Assembly (NCBI GenBank): GCA_001275005.1
Contig: JWZX01002679.1
Location: 1-26,287, forward strand
Length of the DNA: 26,287 nucleotides
Source of the DNA: Chrysochromulina tobinii
Lineage: Eukaryota > Haptophyta > Prymnesiales > Chrysochromulinaceae
Direction: 5' to 3'
The position numbers were made by a program, and so were the translations under genes. The notes beneath the pieces are model-generated. The model had not been told where the DNA came from. It made no database searches and saw only the letters and a program-made list of their open reading frames with translations. Positions 19,498-26,287 of the stretch are shown here, piece by piece (within the stretch, counting starts at the first letter, position 1; the number at the start of each line of letters is the position of its first letter).

Positions 19498-19501
19498 CTA
19501 C
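19361..19501. repeat. 95-nt direct repeat, two copies
   Basis: A 46-base core at 19361-19406 recurs at 19456-19501 with a few substitutions; weaker similarity continues upstream, giving a unit of about 95 nt. The stop codon of the Ser-rich gene (TAG at 19498-19500) lies inside the second copy, so the duplication may have set that protein's end. Confidence 0.85.
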
Positions 19502-20865
19502 GAATCAGCCGCATGCACGTCATTATCTACAGCTCCTGGGTCTTGGGTCTTGGGCTCTCCGCTCCACGGGGACCATGACACTCGTAGTTCCCCGCTCTTA
19601 GTTCGTTGTCGCACGTTGTCGGCTTGTCGCATGTGATGCAGCATCATCAGGTCTGTGGTGTGCGCGGAGTGTTTATCCACTTCTTCAACTGGACGGCTGC
19701 ATGGTATCATTCCCTGAAAACAGTCGAGGGTCTTGGCTCTTGACCTCGACGGTCCACGGGACCACGCCGGACTATTCCACGCCGCTCGTAGTTCCCCGCT
19801 CATAGTTCGTTGTCGCACGTTGTCGGCTTGTCGCATGTGATGCAGCAGCAGCATTTCTGTGGTGTGCGCAGAGTGTTTTTCCATTTCTTCGGAGTGCGCG
19901 GAGTGTTGACCACCCGACATCCTGCGTTGGTGATCCCGTTTTGGTTCCGGTTCCGCAGGTGCTGCCGGCTCCGCTGGTGCTGCTTCCGGCGCGAGTAATG
20001 CTTCCGGCCTCGCAGGTGTCCATCTTCGCAGGTGCTCCGGCTTCGCACGCGCTGCCCGTGGAGTAACACCCTTGGTCAGCTGCGCAGTCGTCAGGTTGCC
20101 GGTCGAGGGGTCAAGGGCGCGAAGCAACTCGAGGAACTGGATGGCTGCGGCTGCGGTGCCACGCTCTGTATGACGCACGGGCGAGGTTTGATGGCTTGGT
20201 TGAACGCACGAGTTGTCTTCACCAGTGGAGCTCGAAGGCCAGCTGGAAGGCCAGCTGGAGCTCGAGGAGCTGGACGGGCTGCTGTCAGGCCAGACCCACA
20301 GAGACGTGTCCCTCCTCCTCCGGCGAACTTGCGACGTCTGCGACGGATCTTGCGACGTCTGCGACGTATCGGTCTCGTCCTTGCTGTGATGGCCTCCGCC
20401 GCCCTGCTTCGGTGCGATGATCTCGCGCAGCTCGGCCATCTCTTTCGCTTCCTTCTTTTGGCGGGGCTTCGCTGGTCGTGAGCTCCATGCTGGGTGGGGG
20501 GCGGATGAGGCCGCGACTGACATGGAGGCTTCTGTGCCGACTCCGGCGGCGGTGGATCCTTCGAGACAGCCTGCGGTGCTCCGGCGAGGGGAGTTCGCGG
20601 TGGCACTCTTTAGGATCTGTCGGATGGACTCGGACGCCTCGCCGCCGCTCGCCGCGCTCTCTGCGCCGCTGCTCTCTGCGCCGCTGCTCTCTGCGCTGCT
20701 GCTGCTGCTGCGCCAAAGCGCATGAGCATGCTCAGTGTCGGGGGTGACCGCATCCACTTCGATGGATGGCGATGGGGGTATGGATGTCGAGGATGGCGAT
20801 AGCGATGCGGGCGCCTCGGAGATCGTATGTAGCCCTGGAAGCGGTCGCATGCGAAGCGGCCTCAT
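19498..20865 (-). CDS. Ser-rich protein of unknown function with HSAHTT...HHMRQADNVRQRT repeats
   Basis: I do not recognise this protein. The first ATG is at 20865 (455 residues); a second at 20850 is equally possible, and the open frame beyond 20865 starts only at GTG. The N-terminal half is rich in Ser, Glu and Ala with a run of serines. The middle carries TSQ repeats, a RRRRRD basic patch (possible nuclear signal) and a second Ser/Trp-rich stretch. Near the C-terminus, a segment KHSAHTT, then LHHMRQADNVRQRT and SGELR, occurs twice, with a partial third HSAHSEEMEK before them. The conserved repeat suggests a binding motif under selection. No membrane segment or signal peptide is seen. An intron or an extra upstream exon cannot be excluded. 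Confidence 0.5.
   Translation of the reverse strand: MRPLRMRPLPGLHTISEAPASLSPSSTSIPPSPSIEVDAVTPDTEHAHALWRSSSSSAESSGAESSGAESAASGGEASESIRQILKSATANSPRRSTAGCLEGSTAAGVGTEASMSVAASSAPHPAWSSRPAKPRQKKEAKEMAELREIIAPKQGGGGHHSKDETDTSQTSQDPSQTSQVRRRRRDTSLWVWPDSSPSSSSSSSWPSSWPSSSTGEDNSCVQPSHQTSPVRHTERGTAAAAIQFLELLRALDPSTGNLTTAQLTKGVTPRAARAKPEHLRRWTPARPEALLAPEAAPAEPAAPAEPEPKRDHQRRMSGGQHSAHSEEMEKHSAHTTEMLLLHHMRQADNVRQRTMSGELRAAWNSPAWSRGPSRSRAKTLDCFQGMIPCSRPVEEVDKHSAHTTDLMMLHHMRQADNVRQRTKSGELRVSWSPWSGEPKTQDPGAVDNDVHAADS
19581..19893 (-). repeat. 204-nt in-frame duplication
   Basis: The block beginning at 19581 recurs at 19785, exactly 204 nt (68 codons) apart, and is nearly identical over about 100 bases. 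It encodes the two HHMRQADNVRQRT segments of the Ser-rich protein. The copies differ mainly in a CAT/CAG microsatellite giving MMLHH versus LLLHH. Confidence 0.88.
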
Positions 20866-21405
20866 CTGCCAACATGTAAAACCGGAGCTTAAACAGGCAG
20901 AGAGTCTTGGTCGCACCAGTTGCTCTCAGTTGTTGCGCACGATGGTACCGAGCGGAGACCCGTGCACCATCTGTGCACCAGCCCCTTGTGTGCACCCAGA
21001 AATGAATCGCCGACGGACGGAGATGAGATCTTGTCGGATGGACGGTTTGTTTTCTCTATCAAAAGAGAGGAATCGGAACTGAAAGTTATTATGGGTAATT
21101 GACGTGGTCGTCAAGTATCAAAGCGATGGTATTACAGTTTATAAAACGTAGTGGTTCGGTCTGCAAAGGATGCAGTTTATTTTCAGGCGTGAGAAAAGAC
21201 GTGTTCATAAGAGTCAGAGGAGTAAAGCACTCTGAAAAGCCATCCATAAGTAGGGCGCCACAGCAACGCAACAAGCGTCAAACCGTCACAGACACAACCC
21301 GGGCAACCTGGTTTCGCTGGACCAGGCGCCTGCGGCTGTGCGAGAGGCGCTTGCGAGAGAGGCGCTTGCCTATCTCTCAAGCGTCACACCGATGATCCAA
21401 TCCGA
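20866..21405. other. Intergenic, AT-rich in its second half
   Basis: This should hold the promoter side of the Ser-rich gene and the 3' UTR of the alanine-rich gene. A perfect 6-bp inverted repeat with a 4-nt loop lies at 21099-21114, and a 13-nt direct repeat occurs at 21342 and 21357. No credible gene was found. Confidence 0.5.
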
Positions 21406-22200
21406 TCACAGGTTGCCAATGGCGGCGACGGCTGCCGCCTTGGCCTTTTCGGCGCGCTCATTCGCCTTGGCGACGGCCGCTGCCATTTCTTCCATCTGTT
21501 GCTCATAGCGCGATTTCGCCTTGGCGGCCGCATCCTCCGTCGCCTTGAGCGCGGCCGCCAGCGCCTGCAGCTCCGCCGCCGCCTTGGCCGCCGCCTCTGC
21601 GGCCAGCATCTGAGCCAGCCCCTGCTCCTCGGCGGCCGCCTCGGCGGCCGCCTTGGCCGCCGCCTTGGCCTCCTCCTCCTCCCGCGCGGCCTGCTGCAAG
21701 GCGCGGGCCATCGCAGAGGCGGCCTCTTCCTCGGCGGCGCCCGCCACATCTAGCTTCTCGGAGGCCGCCTGCTCAATCGTGGCTGCCTTGGCCGCCGCTG
21801 CCGCCTTCGCCGCCGCAAAGATTTGCTCCGCTGCTTCCACCTCGGCCTCCATTTCGGCCTTGGCCGCCGCAATCTCTGCCCGTGCAGCGTCCCGTTGCGT
21901 GGCCGCAAGCTGCTGCGCTGACAGTGCGTCCGCGTAGTCGCGCCGCCATGCGCCGTCAAGGTAGTGGGCGAGGGCGTCGTCGGCGGCTGCACCCCTCACC
22001 TTCTGGCCCTCTCCGAACTCCACGTTCACATTGACGTTGAAAACATCGCCTTCGCGGAAGCTGTCGCCTTCAGTGTCCATGACGCTGTGTGGCACCCGAA
22101 CCAGGGTAACTGCAGGCAAGCGCAGACTGCCGGGCGCTGAATATAACCTCAGTGCAGCCGTGGCGGGCAGCAGCGCCGCCACGACCAAGGGCATGAGCAT
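21406..22200 (-). CDS. Secreted or plastid-targeted alanine-rich coiled-coil protein
   Basis: The ATG at 22200 (A at -3) gives 264 residues; the TTG at 22221 is not accepted. The start MLMPLVVAALLPATAA is a clear signal peptide. A short region follows (VNVNVEFGEGQKVRG, then YLDGAWRRDYADAL). From about residue 80 the chain is a continuous Ala/Glu/Lys/Gln-rich coiled coil ending in ERAEKAKAAAVAAIGNL. That tail nearly repeats the end of the divergently transcribed neighbour, and YLDGAWR resembles the neighbour's YLDGTWR, which is part of its PAP/fibrillin domain. The two starts are 157 bp apart. I infer a structural partner in the plastid or secretory system and do not recognise a named family. 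Alanine-rich composition alone can make coiled coils look alike, but the AAIGNL end is specific. Confidence 0.72.
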   Translation of the reverse strand: MLMPLVVAALLPATAALRLYSAPGSLRLPAVTLVRVPHSVMDTEGDSFREGDVFNVNVNVEFGEGQKVRGAAADDALAHYLDGAWRRDYADALSAQQLAATQRDAARAEIAAAKAEMEAEVEAAEQIFAAAKAAAAAKAATIEQAASEKLDVAGAAEEEAASAMARALQQAAREEEEAKAAAKAAAEAAAEEQGLAQMLAAEAAAKAAAELQALAAALKATEDAAAKAKSRYEQQMEEMAAAVAKANERAEKAKAAAVAAIGNL

Positions 22201-22357
22201 CCTGGCGGCGGGGTTTTGCAATCAAGCAAGTTTCATGCAAGCCGGATTCTTTGCAGCCCAAATTGCGCGCGACTGAGCAGCTCAAATTCTCGTGTGTAGC
22301 GTTCTCCTTTGAGTTGATTGCCCAACGATGACGTAAGCAATCGGCCAAAGATTCTTC
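22201..22357. promoter_or_regulatory. Shared bidirectional promoter with bZIP-type site
   Basis: The 157 bases between two divergent ATGs must carry both promoters. TGACGTAA at 22329-22336 matches a bZIP/CRE-type core. It is flanked by the inverted pair GATTGC (22316-22321) and GCAATC (22337-22342). Joint regulation of the two genes is inferred. Confidence 0.5.
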
Positions 22358-23900
22358 ATGAAATTCCTAGCCCTCTTCGCGACGGCCGGCGCCGGCTCGC
22401 TGCTGCCCTCCGCGTTTGGGTTCCGAACCCATCGCCCCCACCGCGCGTGCGTGCGCCTGAGCGCCCTCGACGAGTCCATAGCCTCGTCGGCGGCTGATGC
22501 GGTGCTGCTCGCAACGATGGGTCTGGATCGTGGCGTTGCCGCATCACGCGCCGAAGTGGAGCGCGTCGAGAACGCCATCGCCGATTTCGAAGCCGTCGCA
22601 CCAGCCACATCGCTCAAAGGCGCCGACTTGCTCCAGTACCTCGACGGCACGTGGCGTCTCGTCTTCTCGAGCAGCCTCGTGGAGCGCAGTAGCGCGACTG
22701 CCGAGGATCTCCGCCGCTTCGTGACTACAGTTGTGGATCTTCCGACGGCCAGGAGCAGTCGCGTGGCGCTGGGCGAGGTCTCTCAGAAGGTCGACGGCCC
22801 CATGCTCGAGGAGAGCGTCCGGCTGCGCCTGCGCGTGCCGTGGCCCCTCCCGGCTGCGCCCGACCTCATGCTCAAGATCGTCAGTCAGGCTCGAGACAGG
22901 CGTGGCAGGCGGAGAGGTGCGCGCCGTAGTGCAGGAGGCGAGCCTGCGCGGCGTGCTGACCGGCGAGGTGTCCGCCCGACTGGGCAGCCTCCCCGCGCTC
23001 AAGCTGCCCGCGGCCCGCGTACGCTCCGCGCTTGACGATGCCCTGCGCCAGCTCGGAGCTGCCGCTGAGGCGATCAGCGCGTTGCCAATCTTGAAAGGTT
23101 TGCGCGACATCGAGGCGGGCAGCCAAGCACTCTCGGTCTCTGCGGCTAGCTCGACCGTGCGCGTCACCCGCTCCGCCCTCGGCGAGGTGCGCGTCTTTGT
23201 GCGCACTGCGTCGGCCGACGGAGACGCCAAGGGCACCGTCATGGGCGCCGTCGCCGCCCCCGAAGCAGCGGCGCTCGCCGGCAACACGACGAGCGTCGCC
23301 AACCGTACGGACGCGTCTGCCGTCACGGCGGCGCGAGTGGCGGTGCTCGGGCCGCAGGCGCTCCGGGAGATTGCGCGGGCGCGGCAGGAGATGGCGGCCG
23401 AGGCGGCGGCCGCTCTCGAGACGCTCAAGGCGAAGGCGGCGGAGGCAGCTGCAAGTGAGAAGGAGGAGCTCACCGAGACGTACGAGCGGCTGCGAGCCGA
23501 AGCTGCACAGGTGGCCGAGGCGGAGCTCGACCGGCAGCGCGAGCTTTTCGAGGCCAAGACGGCCGCCGCCACCGCGGTGGCCGCCGCAGAGCTCGCCGAC
23601 GCGCTGAGCCAAGCCGAGGAGAGGTTGGCAGCGGCCAAGGCCGCGGCGGCGGAGGAGAGCGAGACCCTGGCGCGAGAAGCCGCGGAGGCGCTCAAGACGG
23701 CGCAGGCGAGGGCGGCGGCCGAGGTGGAGGCCGCGAAGCTCGCGCTCGAGATGGGGAGGATCAAGGCCGAGGAGGAACTAGCCATGGCGCGCTCTGCCTT
23801 CCTCGCAGAGAAGCAAGAGCTAGTCAAGAGCCTCCGGGAGGCCGAGGAGAGGGCCGAGAAGGCTAAGAAGGCAGCGATCGCGGCCATTGGCAACCTCTGA
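22358..23900 (+). CDS. Plastid PAP/fibrillin-domain protein with coiled-coil tail, frame change inside
   Basis: The ATG at 22358 opens with MKFLALFATAGAGSLLPSAF and then GF: a signal peptide followed by the Ala-Phe motif typical of bipartite targeting to complex plastids. Residues about 66-175 carry the PAP/fibrillin start (LLQYLDGTWRLVFSSSLVER). The frame is then lost at about 22880-22899, and the domain resumes one base out of step with RLETGVAGGEVRAVV, LPALKLP and VRVTRSALGEVRVFVR, which fits the family's closing strand. The rest (23340-23897) is an Ala/Glu/Lys coiled coil ending EERAEKAKKAAIAAIGNL. The frame change is either a one-base error or mutation or, less likely, a 16-nt GT-AG micro-intron (22880-22895 or 22884-22899). 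The corrected length is about 508-513 residues. Fibrillins bind lipids in plastoglobules and thylakoids; the coiled-coil extension is unusual. Confidence 0.75.
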
Positions 23901-24293
23901 GGGAAAAGTTCAGGGAATGGTAGACGTAACATGGGGGATGGGCCGGGGCTGGCGGCGCATTTGTTTCGATGTCGATCCGCAAACTAGGTTCAGATGTTAC
24001 AACGGTGTACATTAGGTGTACTGGTGTAGCTCGACGGTTCTACCGACAAGCGGTCGGGTGTGTGCACCGTCCACCTCGTCGCGTCGCGCTCGTGCAGACC
24101 TCGCGCGGGACCGGGGCAGCCCGGCACGGCCGCCCGCGCGGGCCGGTCCGCGCGACGACCTCCGGGCGGGCCCGGCCCCGGGCCACCGCCCGCACGTTGA
24201 TTCACCGCTTGTAAGGCTGAGGCCAAGTTCGTGACCGTGAAATCGTTGGATGTAAAAGTAATGTGAAATGGTAAATGGCGCTATGCCGTAAAA
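23901..24293. other. Intergenic between convergent genes, GC-rich palindromic core
   Basis: Both flanking genes end here, so it holds two 3' UTRs. The section 24100-24190 is extremely GC-rich and contains the perfect 12-bp palindrome GCCCGCGCGGGC at 24132-24143 inside longer imperfect stems. The ends are AT-richer. No gene was supported. Confidence 0.55.
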
Positions 24294-26126
24294 TCACGTA
24301 CCCTGGCCGCGTCCCTTGCCTCGACCCGAACCGCGGCCGCCACCCTTTCCAGATCCTGCACCGCGGGCCTGGCCCTTGCCGCGAGCATTGGGTGTGTACA
24401 GCACGGCGCCGTCAGCACCCGCGGCTCCTCCGCCTTTGCCGCCGCTGTAGCCGCCCTTGCCAGATGGGCTGCTGCCGCCCTTGCCAGATGGGCTGCTGCC
24501 GCCCTTGCCTTTGCCCCTGCCAGGGCTGCCGTCGCCCTTGCCGCTGCCGCTCCCCTTGCCCCGGCCGCCGCCCCGGCCGCCGGGGCTGCTGCCGGCGCCA
24601 TAGTTGAGCGTGCCAACGCGATCGCCCACGCGGGTCGGGTCGAAAAGCCTCACGAGGCACGCGGCGGCGGCGGCGGCGGCGGCTGCATGCGAGGCGCCAT
24701 CGTTTAGATGTCGAGCGTTAATGTAGAGCTTCCTCTTCGTCGTCCTCCCGGCTGGCTTGCCGTAGCCGGCGCGTACCGCCGCCGTCGTGAGCGCTTCGAG
24801 CCCGGCGCAACTGACGCGCGAGTCGGAAAGATGGATCTGTTCGAGCTGGGGGCACGTGGGTCCGAGCAGCTTGGCGAGGGCGGTGCACGCAGCGTCGCCG
24901 ATGGCCGTGTGGTGTAGCCAGAGCTGCTGCAGGCGCGGCGCGACCACGGCGCCCTGGGGAGTGCCTCCGCGCAGGCACGCGCACAAGCTCTCCGTCTCTG
25001 TGTCGCCCCACTCGGCCTCGCGATTCTTGCCCGACAGGTTGAGGGTCAGAGTGTCGCAACCGCTCGCGACCGCCGCTTCGCATGCAGCGAGCACGGCGCC
25101 CACGTCGGCGCGCCCGCTCGCCCCAGCCGCGGGACGCGACGCTCCACGCAGGTCGATCACCCCCGGCGCCTGGCCGCCGAGCAGCGGCGCGAGCTCGATG
25201 TGCGCCACGAGGGCCGTTTCGTCAATCCACGCGCGGTACGATTTTCCGAGTTGATGTGACTCAGCAACGACGGCCACCTGTAGCGAGCGGCCCGAGCCGA
25301 GCGCGGCCACGAGCGCCGGCCGAAAGTCGGAGTCGCCCGCGATGAGCACGAGCGTGTCCGCGACGGGCTGTGCCGCAAAAGCGCCCGCGACGGCGAAGAT
25401 GCAGCAGGCCACGTCGACGTCCGTCGCGCCTTGCATGCCATTCGAGGGCTTGGGCGGAGAGAGCACCAACTCGTACCCCTCGCTGGCAAGCGCGGCGTGG
25501 AGCGGATTGGCGCCACCCTCCTTGCTCGAGTCGCATGCGAACCTCTTGACGATCGTCCCCGTGCCGCCGCATGCAGCCACGAGCGCCTTCTCGAAGGCGC
25601 TGATGGACCACGATCCCGAGAGGCTGAAGGCCTTGACAGCCACCTGCAGGTAGTGCACGTCGACGACCACGGCCATTTGCGCCGGCGGCTCGGGCAGAGG
25701 CGACACCGCGAGCACGCTCGACGGCGAGGACGGCTCTGCCCCGGCAGAGGGTGCGCAGCGAGCAAAGAGCGGCCTTCTGCCGAGGGCGGCAGGCTCCCCA
25801 CCGCGCTCGAAGTCGTCGATTGCGGCCCGTATCTCCTCCAAGGCAGCTTCCAGAGCGACCGTACCAGCTGCGACCGTATCGGTGATTATGTCGTAATCGG
25901 CGTCGTCGAGGAGGTTGAGCTCGAGAGCCTTGTCGCAGAGCTCATCGAACTCGGCGGCGAGCGGGTCGTCGTCGTCGTAGCCATTTGCGTCGTCGCCGTT
26001 GTAATTGTCCGCATCGTCCTCTTCGTGAAACCCCGCGCCGTCGAGCGCGGCGTCGGGATCGCACTCCTCGTCCTCCTTCGCCTCCGGCGGCACAACCTCG
26101 GCGTCGAGCATTTTTTCGCGCCGCAT
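24294..26126 (-). CDS. NYN-domain (PIN-like) protein with LRR segment and RGG/GKGG tail
   Basis: The ATG at 26126 (G at -3) gives 610 residues; a second ATG at 26111 is possible. Residues 1-60 are acidic with a DDADNYNGDDANGYDDDD run, and about 60-105 form a small helical region. Residues about 151-318 look like a NYN domain of the LabA/DUF88 and MARF1 type: MAVVVDVHYL (D156), ATDVDVA (D236, D238) and LIAGDSDFRPALVAA (D265, D267) supply the acidic metal-binding set expected for an RNA-cleaving PIN-like fold. Residues about 355-450 read as LRR-like (LTLNLSGKNRE, LQQLWLHHTAIGD, LEQIHLSDSRVS). A 9-residue polyalanine run follows, and 510-610 are rich in Gly, Lys, Arg and Ser with GGSSPSGK twice, a likely RNA-binding disordered tail. 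I infer an RNA-processing enzyme. The stop follows GQGT, and no signal peptide is seen. Confidence 0.8.
   Translation of the reverse strand: MRREKMLDAEVVPPEAKEDEECDPDAALDGAGFHEEDDADNYNGDDANGYDDDDPLAAEFDELCDKALELNLLDDADYDIITDTVAAGTVALEAALEEIRAAIDDFERGGEPAALGRRPLFARCAPSAGAEPSSPSSVLAVSPLPEPPAQMAVVVDVHYLQVAVKAFSLSGSWSISAFEKALVAACGGTGTIVKRFACDSSKEGGANPLHAALASEGYELVLSPPKPSNGMQGATDVDVACCIFAVAGAFAAQPVADTLVLIAGDSDFRPALVAALGSGRSLQVAVVAESHQLGKSYRAWIDETALVAHIELAPLLGGQAPGVIDLRGASRPAAGASGRADVGAVLAACEAAVASGCDTLTLNLSGKNREAEWGDTETESLCACLRGGTPQGAVVAPRLQQLWLHHTAIGDAACTALAKLLGPTCPQLEQIHLSDSRVSCAGLEALTTAAVRAGYGKPAGRTTKRKLYINARHLNDGASHAAAAAAAAACLVRLFDPTRVGDRVGTLNYGAGSSPGGRGGGRGKGSGSGKGDGSPGRGKGKGGSSPSGKGGSSPSGKGGYSGGKGGGAAGADGAVLYTPNARGKGQARGAGSGKGGGRGSGRGKGRGQGT
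24458..24505 (-). repeat. Two 24-nt units in the Gly/Lys tail
   Basis: Two adjacent 24-nt units encode GGSSPSGK twice in the disordered tail of the NYN protein. Nearby GKG and GRGKG repeats show the whole tail grew from short glycine-rich units. Confidence 0.8.
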
Positions 26127-26287
26127 AGCACATGCGTTTCGTCAGTTTCTATGTTTGTGCAATGGCCACCGCCGTTCAAATCTCCCTTCACGAAAGTAAC
26201 AGTTTTTCCGTGCCCTGATCTTTGAAGGGTGGGCCGAAGAAGGTGCAGCGAGGTGAATTTCCAGTGAGATAGTATCTCTATCAAGAC

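Noticed and set aside
19581-19893. Spaced repeats resembling a CRISPR array
   Set aside because: There are only two long copies 204 nt apart, in frame inside a eukaryotic gene; this is an internal gene duplication.
21099-21395. Small + strand open frame after the AT-rich patch
   Set aside because: It starts at TTG, has no domain, and overlaps the 3' UTR and end region of the alanine-rich gene on the other strand.
22544-23932. 462-codon Ala/Ser-rich open frame antisense to the PAP/fibrillin gene
   Set aside because: It is the complement of Ala/Glu coiled-coil codons (GCN/GAG), while the + strand has the targeting signal and the domain.
24265-24298. GTACGT donor-like sequence at the end of the NYN gene, suggesting another exon
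   Set aside because: The Gly/Arg tail ends naturally at GQGT. Downstream frames show no continuing glycine-rich or other recognisable sequence after a good acceptor.

Overview
The window is nuclear DNA from a GC-rich unicellular alga, most likely one with a red-derived complex plastid such as a haptophyte. That assignment is inference. It rests on a bipartite plastid-targeting start (signal peptide followed by a Ser-Ala-Phe-Gly-Phe motif) on a PAP/fibrillin protein, long pherophorin-like proline linkers, REJ/polycystin-type surface proteins, algal-style LRR modules, a GT-AG intron, and almost no polycistronic packing. Seven protein genes are supported. No RNA gene, CRISPR array or intact transposon was seen.

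Layout. (1) 3-9587 (+): a giant surface protein open at the left edge, with IPT/TIG repeats, an REJ-like region, an F5/8-type lectin-like domain, proline linkers, an EGF-like module, a degenerate GPS motif and a few C-terminal membrane segments. (2) 10121-14151 (-): a Skp1/POZ-ankyrin-LRR protein whose last LRR sits in a separate 3' exon behind a 101-nt GT-AG intron. (3) 14998-18798 (-): a Trp/Arg/Ala-rich Sfi1-like centrin-binding candidate. (4) 19498-20865 (-): a Ser-rich protein of unknown function with a 204-nt internal duplication, followed by a 95-nt tandem repeat and a possible decayed reading frame. (5, 6) 21406-22200 (-) and 22358-23900 (+): a divergent head-to-head pair of predicted secreted or plastid proteins with alanine-rich coiled coils and nearly the same C-terminal tail. 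The + gene carries a PAP/fibrillin domain interrupted by a one-base frame change. (7) 24294-26126 (-): a NYN (PIN-like) nuclease domain fused to a short LRR-like segment and a Gly/Lys/Arg-rich tail.

The genes do not form an obvious pathway. The strongest leads for undescribed biology are the head-to-head coiled-coil pair with a shared tail, the single-chain Skp1-ankyrin-(possible F-box)-LRR architecture, and the NYN-LRR-RGG protein. Start codons were re-judged throughout: only ATG was accepted, which shortens several open frames that begin at GTG or TTG. All domain names come from reading motifs by eye and have not been scored against profiles.
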